Positions 54,194-62,549 of a stretch of DNA of 64,000 nt are shown in pieces (positions within the stretch are counted from its first letter, which is position 1; each line of letters opens with the position of its first letter). Source of the stretch: Niastella soli (GTDB taxonomy: Bacteria > Bacteroidota > Bacteroidia > Chitinophagales > Chitinophagaceae); NCBI RefSeq assembly GCF_017742245.1, contig NZ_JAGHKO010000003.1, positions 62,001-126,000 on the forward strand, written 5' to 3'. The position numbers and the translations under genes were made by a program. Below the pieces are notes generated by a model that did not search any database, was not told the DNA's origin, and saw nothing but the letters and a program-made list of their open reading frames with translations.

Positions 54194-55111
54194 ATGAAAA
54201 AACTACTATTTCTTTCTGTAACCTTAATTTGCTTTGTCTTGATCACTTGTGCGCAAACCGTTATACCGCTGTATCCCGATTCGGTCCCTAATTCAAAGCC
54301 GGTACCTGATGAAGAAAAAGCTGATACGAATGCTTCGGGCAGGATCATGATCAGTAAGATCAGCCGGCCCACGATCACTGTTTATCTTCCTCCAAAAGAA
54401 AAAGCCAATGGTGCTGCCGTGATTGTAATACCAGGTGGAGGCTATCGGATGGTGGCTGCAGTGCATGAAGGTAGTGAAGTGGCCAAACGGTTTAACGACA
54501 TGGGCGTAACCGCTTTTGTTTTAAAGTACCGGTTGCCCAGCGATGTAACTATGGTGAATAAAGAGATTGGTCCGGTACAGGATGCCCAGCGGGCTATTCA
54601 ACTGGTGCGCGACCGGGCAAAAGAATGGGAGATCGATAAGAACCGCGTTGGGATCATCGGTTTTTCAGCAGGTGGTCACCTGGCGTCTACGGCCGGAACC
54701 CATTTTAATCATGTGTACATCGATGCGGGTAAGAAAACCAATCTGCGTCCCGATTTTATGATCCTGGTTTATCCGGTGATCAGTTTTGCTGATACGATTT
54801 GCCATATGGGCTCGCGGGATAACTTAATAGGGAAAGACCCTTCGCCCGAAAAGAAAGAAGAATACTCCAATGAATTGCAGGTGACTAAAAAAACACCGCC
54901 CACTTACCTGGTGCATGCCGAAGACGACAGCACCGTAAAAGTGCAGAATATGTTGTTGTTTGCTACCGCCCTGCAAAAAAATAAAGTGCCTTTTGATTTT
55001 TACCTGTATGAAAAAGGCGGTCATGGTTTTGGATTGACCAACAAAACAAGTGACGTGAAATGGATGGACCTGGTGCAGGAATGGATGGGAAAGAGTGGAT
55101 GGTTGAAGTAG
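54194..55111 (+). CDS. Alpha/beta hydrolase, exported esterase-like
   Basis: A 305-residue exported alpha/beta hydrolase of the acetyl-xylan-esterase/BD-FAE-like group, which removes acyl groups from carbohydrates. The signal peptide is MKKLLFLSVTLICFVLITCA. The oxyanion motif is PGGGYRMV, the nucleophile Ser158 in GFSAGGH, and the acid and base lie in HAEDDSTV and GGHGFGL. Substrate preference is not readable. It has no carbohydrate-active neighbours here. Confidence 0.87.
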   Translation: MKKLLFLSVTLICFVLITCAQTVIPLYPDSVPNSKPVPDEEKADTNASGRIMISKISRPTITVYLPPKEKANGAAVIVIPGGGYRMVAAVHEGSEVAKRFNDMGVTAFVLKYRLPSDVTMVNKEIGPVQDAQRAIQLVRDRAKEWEIDKNRVGIIGFSAGGHLASTAGTHFNHVYIDAGKKTNLRPDFMILVYPVISFADTICHMGSRDNLIGKDPSPEKKEEYSNELQVTKKTPPTYLVHAEDDSTVKVQNMLLFATALQKNKVPFDFYLYEKGGHGFGLTNKTSDVKWMDLVQEWMGKSGWLK

Positions 55112-55116
55112 AGGTA

Positions 55117-55172
55117 AGTTGATCAGTTTGATCATTAATAAGTTATTTAGTTTGTGAGTTATTAGGTTTTTA
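55117..55172. repeat. Seven in-phase AGTTNNNN octamers after the esterase gene
   Basis: Seven octamers in one orientation (such as AGTTGATC, AGTTATTT, AGTTTGTG, GGTTTTTA) begin six bases after the esterase stop. One of them is degenerate (CATTAATA). There is no inverted arm; a terminator follows directly. Confidence 0.7.
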
Positions 55173-55176
55173 AAAC

Positions 55177-55216
55177 AAAAAAGCCTGTGCTATCGAAAGA
55201 TAGCACAGGCTTTTAT
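55177..55216. terminator. Bidirectional terminator between esterase gene and lysC
   Basis: A perfect 14-bp stem (55181-55194 with 55199-55212) around a GAAA tetraloop has A-rich sequence on the left and TTTT on the right, so it can end both convergent transcripts. Confidence 0.9.
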
Positions 55217-55286
55217 AATTAGTAAGACTGTTTAAAATTCGCAATAATGGCGCAAGCGACCGCTTGTGCCAGGTAGTGTATACTCA

Positions 55287-56612
55287 CTATTCCAACCCAA
55301 ACAACCCTTTGTTCAACAATTGCAGGGTTTGTGTTTTGTAAGAAGAAGGCACGAGCATAGACACGTTGTGTTTGCTGCCGCCATAGCTTACCATACGCAC
55401 GGGGATGGGTGTTAAGGCGTCGAACAATTTGCTTAGAATGTCTTTGGTTTGTGCAATTTCATTTCCAACAACAGAAATGATGGTGTGATCATTTTCCACG
55501 CTGATGGTGCCAAATGGTTCCAGCTCTTTAACGATAGAAGTTAAATTACTGCCACTGTCGATAGTTACAGATACAGCTACTTCAGAAGTGGTGATCATAT
55601 CGATAGAGGTGCGGTATTTTTCAAACACTTCGAAGATCTTTCTCAGGAAGCCATAAGCCAGCAGCATACGGCTGCTCTTTATGTTGATAGTAATGATGCC
55701 ATCTTTTGCTGCAACGGCTTTCACGCCTACAGAACCTGCTTCCTGGGTGATAGTAGTACCCAGTGCTTCAGGCGCCATGGTATTCAACAGTTTTACGGGG
55801 ACCTTCTGTTGTTGGGCAGGCCAAATACAGGTAGGGTGTAAGATCTTGGCGCCGAAGTAAGCCAGCTCAGCAGCTTCTTCAAAGCTTAGTTGTTCAACAG
55901 GTACTGTTTTTTTAACGATACGGGGATCGTTGTTGTGCATACCGTCGATGTCAGTCCAGATCTCACAAACAGAAGCATTTGCTGCTGCAGCTATCAAAGA
56001 AGCGGTATAGTCACTGCCACCACGTTTCAGGTTGTCAACCTCACCGCGTGAATTGCGGCAGATATAACCCTGGGTGATGAATAATTTTTTATCGGTGTTC
56101 TGTTGCAGAATGCGATTCAATTTTACCTTGATAGTGCTCAGCTGTGGTTCATCCTGTGCATCGATGGTCATGAACTCCAATGCTGGCAACAGCATGTGGT
56201 CAATGCCTTTTTCTTCGAGGTATACGCTGAATAATTTAGTAGACAGTAATTCTCCCTGTGCCAGGATGTCCTTGCTAAGGGCTTCACTGAATGATATTTT
56301 TAATATGATGTTCAGGAACTCGAAGTGCTCAGATACAATGCTCTTTGCCTTAACATAGAGCTTGTCCGTCTTCACCAGTTCCTTTATAAATGACTGATAA
56401 TGTGCTTCCAATGTATCGATCAATTGCTTGGCCTGCTCGCGGTTTCCGGAGGCCATTGCATCGCCAATAGCTACTAATGAATTGGTGGTGCCGCTTAATG
56501 CGCTCAACACTACAATTCTTGGCTCGCTAACGTCTTTGGTGATCAGTTGCGCTACCTGGTGCATCCGCTCGGGTTTGCCTACTGAGGTACCGCCAAACTT
56601 CATGATTTTCAT
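55287..56612 (-). CDS. lysC: Aspartate kinase
   Basis: LysC phosphorylates aspartate, the first step towards lysine, threonine and methionine. The 441-residue monofunctional protein begins with the kinase motif MKIMKFGGTSVG and has RGGSDYTASL in the catalytic domain; C-terminal ACT domains (about 300-441) allow feedback control. ATG at 56612 is chosen, as the frame upstream (to 56777) only translates repeats and it lies past an exact TATCTTTG element. No homoserine dehydrogenase is fused. Confidence 0.96.
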   Translation of the reverse strand: MKIMKFGGTSVGKPERMHQVAQLITKDVSEPRIVVLSALSGTTNSLVAIGDAMASGNREQAKQLIDTLEAHYQSFIKELVKTDKLYVKAKSIVSEHFEFLNIILKISFSEALSKDILAQGELLSTKLFSVYLEEKGIDHMLLPALEFMTIDAQDEPQLSTIKVKLNRILQQNTDKKLFITQGYICRNSRGEVDNLKRGGSDYTASLIAAAANASVCEIWTDIDGMHNNDPRIVKKTVPVEQLSFEEAAELAYFGAKILHPTCIWPAQQQKVPVKLLNTMAPEALGTTITQEAGSVGVKAVAAKDGIITINIKSSRMLLAYGFLRKIFEVFEKYRTSIDMITTSEVAVSVTIDSGSNLTSIVKELEPFGTISVENDHTIISVVGNEIAQTKDILSKLFDALTPIPVRMVSYGGSKHNVSMLVPSSYKTQTLQLLNKGLFGLE

Positions 56613-56635
56613 CTGAGATATATTATTTAGGGCTG

Positions 56636-56643
56636 CAAAGATA
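56636..56643 (-). promoter_or_regulatory. Putative -7 promoter element of lysC
   Basis: On the minus strand the sequence is TATCTTTG, an exact TAnnTTTG, 23 bases before the ATG. No clear -33 element. Confidence 0.6.
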
Positions 56644-56721
56644 AGGCACAGAAATTTGTTTGGGGCCTGTATTTGCACGGTTCTGCGGCTTCTACAGGAC
56701 GCTCCGGGATGGTTGGGGGCA

Positions 56722-56827
56722 GGACCTGAGCGAAGCGAAGGTCCCGTTTGTCGTCTGCCGTCTGCCTCGCCCGCCAAAGCCTTGGCGTAGGCGATCCCTG
56801 CCTTTCACCACTGCCCATTGCCCATTG
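56722..56827. repeat. Composite repeat block upstream of lysC
   Basis: A palindrome with arms GGACCT/AGGTCC (56722-56744), TCTGCCG-type heptamers (about 56752-56767), a CGCCCGCCAAAGC element also found inverted near 5018-5036, and two CCCATTG heptamers (56814-56827) follow one another. The block ends seven bases from the stop of the Ldh2-type gene. Confidence 0.7.
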
Positions 56828-56834
56828 TCTTTTC

Positions 56835-57914
56835 CTACAACGTAACACCAAATTTCTCACCAACTGCTTTCAAATCAGCTACTACCACATCGAGAATAGG
56901 GATCCCTTCCTTCATCCGGATGGCTTCCATTTCGCGTTCGGGGTCGCCGGGAATGATCACTTTTTCTTCCCCTTCAACGGTTTTGGCGCTGCGGAAACGA
57001 CGGATCCAGTTGTCCATATGTTGTTTGAAATCGGCGGCGGGACGGAAAGCATCTACCCGCATGGCGCCAAAAAAGTGACCGATGCCTTTACCTGGCATAC
57101 CGGTAGGCATGGGCACATAGGCAGGGAAGGGAGGCACCCAGGGACCATAGTTGGCACCACTTAAAACAGCGGAGAAAATATCTACCACGGCACCCAATGC
57201 ATAACCCTTATGACTGCCATGTTCACGGTCGCCACCCAGTGGCAGCAAGGCGCCGCCGGTCTTTAATTCATGGGCGTTGGTAGAAGGCTGGCCCTCTTTG
57301 TCCTGGATCCAACCCAGGGGAGCTTCCAGATTTTTGCGTTGCAGGATCTCCAGCTTGCCATTGGCCGCAGTGGTGGTGGCCAGGTCGGCCACGAAAGCAG
57401 GCTCTTCGCCAGCCGGAATGCTTACACAAATGGGGTTGGTACCCAGCAGCCGTTCGGTAGAGAATGTAGGCGCTACAAGCGGACTGGCATTGGTCATGGC
57501 CATCCCGATCATCTCATATTCAAGGGCCATCATGGCATGATAGCCGGCTATGCCAAAGTGATTGCTGTTTTGCACACTTACCCAGCCAGTTCCTACTTTT
57601 TTTGCTTTCTCAATGGCTACCTGCATGGCAAAGGGAGCCACCACCAATCCTAATCCGCTATCGCCATCTACTACAGCCGTGGAAGGCGTTTCATGTATAA
57701 TGCGGATATTAGGGGTGGCGTTCACCCGTTTTGCTTCCCACAAACGAACATACCCGCTAAGGCGGGCAACTCCGTGTGAGTCAATACCCCGCAGATCGGC
57801 GTTTAACAATACTTCCGTGGCCAGTGCGGCCTGTTCTGAAGGGCAACCTATGTGTTGAAATATCTTTTCGGTAAAATTGAATAACTGTTGGTACGAGTAT
57901 ATTATTTCTGCCAT
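56835..57914 (-). CDS. Ldh2/malate-lactate dehydrogenase family oxidoreductase
   Basis: A 359-residue NAD(P)-dependent dehydrogenase of the family that includes malate, L-sulfolactate and ureidoglycolate dehydrogenases. The conserved GIDSHGVARLSGY holds the catalytic histidine, and NSNHFGIAGYHAMMAL follows. ATG at 57914 (MAEIIYSYQQL) is preferred to one five codons upstream. The substrate is uncertain. It is followed by lysC upstream on the same strand, but a repeat block separates them. Confidence 0.9.
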   Translation of the reverse strand: MAEIIYSYQQLFNFTEKIFQHIGCPSEQAALATEVLLNADLRGIDSHGVARLSGYVRLWEAKRVNATPNIRIIHETPSTAVVDGDSGLGLVVAPFAMQVAIEKAKKVGTGWVSVQNSNHFGIAGYHAMMALEYEMIGMAMTNASPLVAPTFSTERLLGTNPICVSIPAGEEPAFVADLATTTAANGKLEILQRKNLEAPLGWIQDKEGQPSTNAHELKTGGALLPLGGDREHGSHKGYALGAVVDIFSAVLSGANYGPWVPPFPAYVPMPTGMPGKGIGHFFGAMRVDAFRPAADFKQHMDNWIRRFRSAKTVEGEEKVIIPGDPEREMEAIRMKEGIPILDVVVADLKAVGEKFGVTL

Positions 57915-57940
57915 GCTGCAAAGAAACAAAGTTTCTCCCT

Positions 57941-58121
57941 TCCGTGAATCGGCAAACGTGAAACGGCAAATAGCTCGCGAGCTTTGAAATTAATAAACGA
58001 CCTTGCTTCACCCGATCTCTCTGCCCTCAGCCTCGCCTGCTGCGCTGAGGTGTTTTCCTGCCGCGATGAAGTTCTGCCGTTTGCCTTCTGCCTTTTCCCA
58101 TTGCCAATTTGCCATTGCCCT
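57941..58121. repeat. Composite heptamer spacer between Ldh2 and oxidoreductase genes
   Basis: Four ATCGGCA-type heptamers (57941-57968) lie close to the Ldh2 start, and a run of TCTGCCG/TTGCCAA-type heptamers in opposite orientation (58073-58121) ends eight bases from the stop of the oxidoreductase gene. This follows the inverted-arms layout with a long middle. Confidence 0.65.
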
Positions 58122-58129
58122 TCAATTAC

Positions 58130-59533
58130 TCACGCTTTCAGCCTCATATTTACCGGGTCCCAATAAATGATCCTTTTCTGAAAATAGCTGTCATTGGCAG
58201 CCAGGCAAGGGGCAGCGGCCCGGAAAGCGAATTCTGGTCCTTCATTGGCCTGGGTGCCATTGCGGATGGCATCGAAAAAATTGGTGAAATGATCGAGGTG
58301 TTCACTATAGCCATCGTGCACTTTATATTTTACCGGTGCTTTTTCAGGTCGTTTTTGATCATCAGACGACCAGCGGTCGCTGTATTGTTTTTTCAATTCT
58401 TCCTGCATAGCGGTAGGGAAGGTGTTCAGGGAATCGTACCCGCCAATACCCGGCGCTTTGGACAATAGGCTGTGGGTAATGGTAAAACCATTGCCATCCA
58501 GCTCAATCATCCCTTCGGTACCATACAGCCGGATGTTACTTTTATTGCCACCACCACTGATGAAATTCACCCGCAACATTACCTGAAAGGCCGGATGTGT
58601 TTTGGTTTGCGGATAATCCATAATGGCTGTCATTACATCAGGTACATCCCGGCCGTCTTTCCAATAAGAGAGTTGTCCGCTCGATACAATACGGGTAGGG
58701 CCATAAGAATCGGTGATCATATGAATGCCTGAGATGAGGTGCACAAACAGATCACCTGCCATCCCGGTACCAAATGCTTTATAATTGCGCCACCAGAAAA
58801 ACTTCTTGGGATCGAAAGCTGTTTGCGGCATCCCGGTCAAATAGCGGCGCCAGTCAACCGTTTGCGCCGAAGCATCGGTTGGGATGGTGTATTCCCAGGC
58901 GCCAATAGCGCTTTGCCGGTCGTAGGTGGCTTCTACGCAATTAAGCGCGCCTATTTCGCCTGCATTGTATAATTCTTTTGCTTTGATATAGGCAATGCTG
59001 CTTACGCGCTGACTGCCCACCTGCATTACTTTTTTGCTCAATCGCTGCGCACCTATCAACGGCAGACCTTCCCATAATTTATGCACCATGGGTTTCTCGC
59101 AATACACGTGTTTTTGTTTGCGAAAGGCATCGGTAGCAATACGGGCATGCCAGTGATCGCTGGTAGCAATGATCACTGCATCGATGTCTTTTTTATTAAG
59201 TAGTTCGCGATAGTCTTGTGTAGTGTATAAACTGCTGCCATGCAATTCTTTCATTCTTTCCAACCGGCCGGTGTACAGGTCACAGGCGCCGGCGAGTTCA
59301 ACACCCGGTACTTTCAGGGCCGTTTGCAGATCGTTGTGGCCCATAATACCCGTACCAATAAGGCCTATTCGAATGGTGTCATTAGGACTGATAGGCCGTT
59401 GGTATCGGATGATACGTTCTTCCAGTTGTTCGGGATTGGCAACAGAAGCAAAGGGACCAGCAGCCAGCATGGCGCTGGTGGCAGTTAACTGCTTTAAGAA
59501 TTTTCGGCGGGTTGATGCGTAATCTTTTGACAT
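58130..59533 (-). CDS. Gfo/Idh/MocA family oxidoreductase with Tat signal
   Basis: A 467-residue NAD(P)-dependent oxidoreductase of the Gfo/Idh/MocA family, which often acts on sugars and their derivatives. The N-terminus (RRKFLKQLTATSAMLAAG) is a twin-arginine signal, so the folded enzyme is exported with its cofactor. The nucleotide-binding region is IRIGLIGTGIMGHND and the EKPMVHK motif holds the usual lysine. ATG at 59533 is chosen; the ATG at 59698 would begin inside a repeat spacer. Substrate unknown. Confidence 0.9.
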   Translation of the reverse strand: MSKDYASTRRKFLKQLTATSAMLAAGPFASVANPEQLEERIIRYQRPISPNDTIRIGLIGTGIMGHNDLQTALKVPGVELAGACDLYTGRLERMKELHGSSLYTTQDYRELLNKKDIDAVIIATSDHWHARIATDAFRKQKHVYCEKPMVHKLWEGLPLIGAQRLSKKVMQVGSQRVSSIAYIKAKELYNAGEIGALNCVEATYDRQSAIGAWEYTIPTDASAQTVDWRRYLTGMPQTAFDPKKFFWWRNYKAFGTGMAGDLFVHLISGIHMITDSYGPTRIVSSGQLSYWKDGRDVPDVMTAIMDYPQTKTHPAFQVMLRVNFISGGGNKSNIRLYGTEGMIELDGNGFTITHSLLSKAPGIGGYDSLNTFPTAMQEELKKQYSDRWSSDDQKRPEKAPVKYKVHDGYSEHLDHFTNFFDAIRNGTQANEGPEFAFRAAAPCLAANDSYFQKRIIYWDPVNMRLKA

Positions 59534-59542
59534 AGAGTTAAG

Positions 59543-59582
59543 GTTAACGAGTTGAAAAGTTAACGAGTTAATTAGTTGAAGG
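59543..59582. repeat. Five in-phase octamers of the GTTAACGA type
   Basis: GTTAACGA, GTTGAAAA, GTTAACGA, GTTAATTA and GTTGAAGG lie in tandem ten bases upstream of the oxidoreductase ATG. This is a one-armed array at a 5' end. The rest of the 313-bp divergent spacer (to 59846) holds a few weaker units and no element I can name. Confidence 0.8.
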
Positions 59583-59846
59583 TTGAACAGGTGAAAGGGG
59601 CAAAATGAAATACAGGTCAGCTTGGAGGATATTCTGCAGGATATTGAAATGTTGGCGTATTGCCGGGCTGGCTGCGTGGTACAAAAACCAAACCACAAAC
59701 AAAAAATCCCGGCTTGGACTTAATAAATTAATAACTGCACGTTTCTTGCTGAATACCCGCCAGTAAGCATTTTTAATCGCGTACTGGTTGCTGAAGTTAC
59801 AGATTATTAAAGATTTTTTTTCAGCAGGTAAAGTATATTTACAATT

Positions 59847-61160
59847 ATGATTGGTAGGGCCGTACTTCTTTGTTTACTGATTTTTTTACAATATGTTTCT
59901 GATGCGCAACCGCGCCGTGAAGACATTTATAGCGATTTTGTGCTATATAAAAAACGGCAACTACTGTTAAAAGACCTGCACGAGAATGTAGTGGCCAAAG
60001 CTTTTTTAGCGCCCCTCGACAGCAATACAGAATATAAGTATGAAGCCGCCTGCCGCGCCATAGTTCAGTTCATGCTCGACAACGATACTACGCAGCAGGG
60101 TATTACTCAATTATTTGTTCAGTACGATTCCTTACAATACGATACCAAACGCGCCCTGCTCGAAACCGTGTATGGCGTATATCCCGAACAGTATATTCAA
60201 AGCATTCAACTGCTGCTGGCAAAAGAGACCAACCCCATGTTGTTTGCCATTGCAGCAGCTTACAGTTTACGGTACGATAGCGCTGTAGTAAATGCCGCCA
60301 CCATCAAAAAAAGGATCAGGGAACAGTTTCCCAATTACAGCAGCAATACCCTGCTGGCCGAGCTGGATAAATACCTGAACAATTATACGCACTATAAACC
60401 GCCAACTACCAATGACCTTATTGAGCTATTCAGGTATCAGCAGGTGGTAAAGAAAAAAGTGATCTACTCTTTTCAGCGGCATAGCCGCGATTATGGCGGA
60501 CTGGCCATTATTCAAAATGCAGACGGCAGTTTTATGCGAACGGCCGAAGGACGGTTACTGGTATTTGAACAGTTAGCCCGCTCTGCCTCCGGTCTGCCGT
60601 ATTTTATCCCTGATGGCAATACACCACAGGGTGTATATAGCATTCAGGGCACCGCTGTAACTTATAATAAATTGATTGGCCCAACGCCCAATCTGCAACT
60701 GATCATGCCTTATGAGCGTAAATGGCCTGCTTATTTTCATGCGGGCGACAGTACGGTATGGACGCCGTCCAGCGATATGTTATGGGCCTACCTGCAATTA
60801 TTACCACCGACCATGCGTACGAGTGCTGCGGTTACAGAAGCCTTTTATGCGGGTAAGCTTGGGCGTAATTCTATAATAGCGCATGGCACTACTATAGATC
60901 CTGAGTATTTTAAAAACAAACCCTGGTATCCGTTAACACCAACCATGGGCTGTTTGTGCGCCAAAGAATTGTGGAATGTATCGAACGGGCGATTGCTGGT
61001 AAGCGATCAGTTTAACCTGGTAAGCGCTTTTACTTCCACAATGGGCAATAAAGGCTATTTGTATGTTATTGATATAGATGATCAGAAGAAAACGGTGAGC
61101 AGGTTGGAGGTGGAGAAGTTGGTTAAGGAGTTTGAGGCGAAACAGGTGGTTCACAATTGA
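59847..61160 (+). CDS. Exported protein with YkuD-like L,D-transpeptidase motifs
   Basis: A 437-residue protein with a signal peptide (MIGRAVLLCLLIFLQYVSDA). The C-terminal half has the order of L,D-transpeptidase motifs: DGNTPQGVYSIQG (compare TPxGxF), then IIAHGT, then PTMGCLCAKELW with a candidate catalytic cysteine. The spacing is longer than usual and the residues flanking it are unlike typical YkuD proteins, so this is a distant relative at best. The N-terminal half is helical and unrecognised. A cell-wall role is inference. Confidence 0.6.
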   Translation: MIGRAVLLCLLIFLQYVSDAQPRREDIYSDFVLYKKRQLLLKDLHENVVAKAFLAPLDSNTEYKYEAACRAIVQFMLDNDTTQQGITQLFVQYDSLQYDTKRALLETVYGVYPEQYIQSIQLLLAKETNPMLFAIAAAYSLRYDSAVVNAATIKKRIREQFPNYSSNTLLAELDKYLNNYTHYKPPTTNDLIELFRYQQVVKKKVIYSFQRHSRDYGGLAIIQNADGSFMRTAEGRLLVFEQLARSASGLPYFIPDGNTPQGVYSIQGTAVTYNKLIGPTPNLQLIMPYERKWPAYFHAGDSTVWTPSSDMLWAYLQLLPPTMRTSAAVTEAFYAGKLGRNSIIAHGTTIDPEYFKNKPWYPLTPTMGCLCAKELWNVSNGRLLVSDQFNLVSAFTSTMGNKGYLYVIDIDDQKKTVSRLEVEKLVKEFEAKQVVHN

Positions 61161-61312
61161 AAGATCGCTGTTCACAGTACAAGAACTACTGCACAGTTTA
61201 CAACTTCATTATTAAGAACTAATATATTGTAAGTGTTGATGAGTAAATAATTTTCTCTAACTTTATAAAGGCCAGATGTTATAAAAATTATTAACTTGTG
61301 TTTTAATATTTT

Positions 61313-61540
61313 ATGGACTACAAAGATTATATAGAATCGAATGCAGCGATAATGTTGGGTAAACCCATCGTTAAGGGAACCCGAATTACTGTCGCCCTTG
61401 TTTTGAAAAAAATGTCAGAAGGGGCTACTGCAGAAGATTTAATTGCGGCCTATCCACAGCTTACTTTCGCATCAATCAGCGCCGTTTTAGCATATGCCTC
61501 AGATATGGCAGCAAATGAAACAATAATACCAGCTGCATGA
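61313..61540 (+). CDS. DUF433 family small protein (putative antitoxin)
   Basis: A 75-residue DUF433 protein with the family core GKPIVKGTRITVALVLKKMSEG followed by a helix-turn-helix-like ATAEDLIAAYP. Its stop overlaps the start of the next gene (ATGA), so the two are translationally coupled. DUF433 proteins are usually partners of PIN-like toxins and bind DNA or the toxin; this is inference here. Confidence 0.85.
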   Translation: MDYKDYIESNAAIMLGKPIVKGTRITVALVLKKMSEGATAEDLIAAYPQLTFASISAVLAYASDMAANETIIPAA

Positions 61541-61881
61541 TTTTAGCAGATGAGAACATTCATGGTTTTATAATTAAAACTTTGCGCGAAGCAGGCTTTG
61601 AAGTTCTTTCTGTTCAGGAAACAACAAGAGGTATTAAGGATGAAAGTGTAATTCAAATTGCACTACAAAATAATTACTTGCTTTTAACAGAAGATAAAGA
61701 TTTCGGTGAATGGGTGTTTGCCCATCATATAAAAGATTTAAGTGTATTATTCCTGCGATATTCGTTTCATGAATACCAGGAAATTTCCAAGGTAATTGTG
61801 CATCTTTTGAAAACTCAAACTTTGGAACGTCCTTTCTTTGCAACTATTACAACAAAAAAAATCAGGATAAGGAAGTTATAG
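61537..61881 (+). CDS. DUF5615 PIN-like protein (putative toxin)
   Basis: A 114-residue PIN-like protein. Acidic positions are visible in MILADENIHG and LLTEDKDFGEW, in keeping with a metal-dependent ribonuclease fold. It overlaps the DUF433 gene by four bases. The pair resembles a toxin-antitoxin module, but activity cannot be judged from sequence. It is convergent with ssb. Confidence 0.85.
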   Translation: MILADENIHGFIIKTLREAGFEVLSVQETTRGIKDESVIQIALQNNYLLLTEDKDFGEWVFAHHIKDLSVLFLRYSFHEYQEISKVIVHLLKTQTLERPFFATITTKKIRIRKL

Positions 61882-61921
61882 ATAAACTCGTTATTTTATT
61901 GGCAACAGAGCTAATGCCTTT

Positions 61922-61954
61922 CAAAAAAAAGCCCCTTGCAAAGCAAAGGGCTCT
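61922..61954 (-). terminator. Terminator after ssb
   Basis: On the minus strand a 10-bp stem with one mismatch (AGCCCTTTGC with GCAAGGGGCT) is followed by a run of about seven T. It lies 20 bases after the ssb stop and may also end the DUF5615 transcript. Confidence 0.8.
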
Positions 61955-61973
61955 CAATTTCATCAACCTACAA

Positions 61974-62411
61974 CTAAAACGGCAGATCATCAACCGGCTC
62001 ATTAAAACCACCGCCACCAGAAGGCGCTTGGGCTTTTGGTGCAGCAGGGGCTGAGTATGAATTATCGCCACCACCAAATCCGCCACCGCCTTCAGGGCGA
62101 CCACCTAATAATTGTATAGTAAGCACCCGCAAAGTAAGCGAAGCGCCATATGTTCCATCTTGTTTTGTAAAAGTTCTTACCTCAGGGTTCCCTTCCACAT
62201 ATACCTGGGTGCCTTTGCGCAGGTAAGGCGCAATACCCGTACGGTCACTCCAGTAAGCACAATCCACCCAAATGGTCTTGTCTTTCTGGTTACCCTGGGC
62301 ATCACGGAATCTTTCAGTGTGTGCTACCGTAAAATTCATTACAGTTTTCCCATTCACATTGTTGGTAACACAATCTTTACCCAGGTTGCCGATTACTTGT
62401 AACTTAATCAT
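61974..62411 (-). CDS. ssb: Single-stranded DNA-binding protein
   Basis: SSB coats single-stranded DNA and recruits repair and replication proteins through its C-terminal tip. The 145-residue protein has an N-terminal OB-fold (KLQVIGNLGKDCV, then WVDCAYWSDRTG), a Gly-rich linker and the tip DDLPF. ATG at 62411 is chosen since MIKLQVIGNLG is the usual family start; the ATG at 62516 would add 35 unrelated residues. Confidence 0.96.
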   Translation of the reverse strand: MIKLQVIGNLGKDCVTNNVNGKTVMNFTVAHTERFRDAQGNQKDKTIWVDCAYWSDRTGIAPYLRKGTQVYVEGNPEVRTFTKQDGTYGASLTLRVLTIQLLGGRPEGGGGFGGGDNSYSAPAAPKAQAPSGGGGFNEPVDDLPF

Positions 62412-62549
62412 ACTTAATAAATTTAGCGTCGTACTTAAATATTGTTTTGTCTGGCAATTTACGGCTTCCCCCAATAGTGGCAACGTTCTGTTTTTGAGGT
62501 GGGGAAAAGTTGTCAATGGACGCCTAAAGCATTGCGTAACAGGTACGAG

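Noticed and set aside
56613-56777. N-terminal extension of aspartate kinase to an ATG at 56777
   Set aside because: The added 55 residues translate heptamers and a palindrome, lie upstream of the exact TATCTTTG promoter element, and precede the normal family start MKIMKFGGTS.
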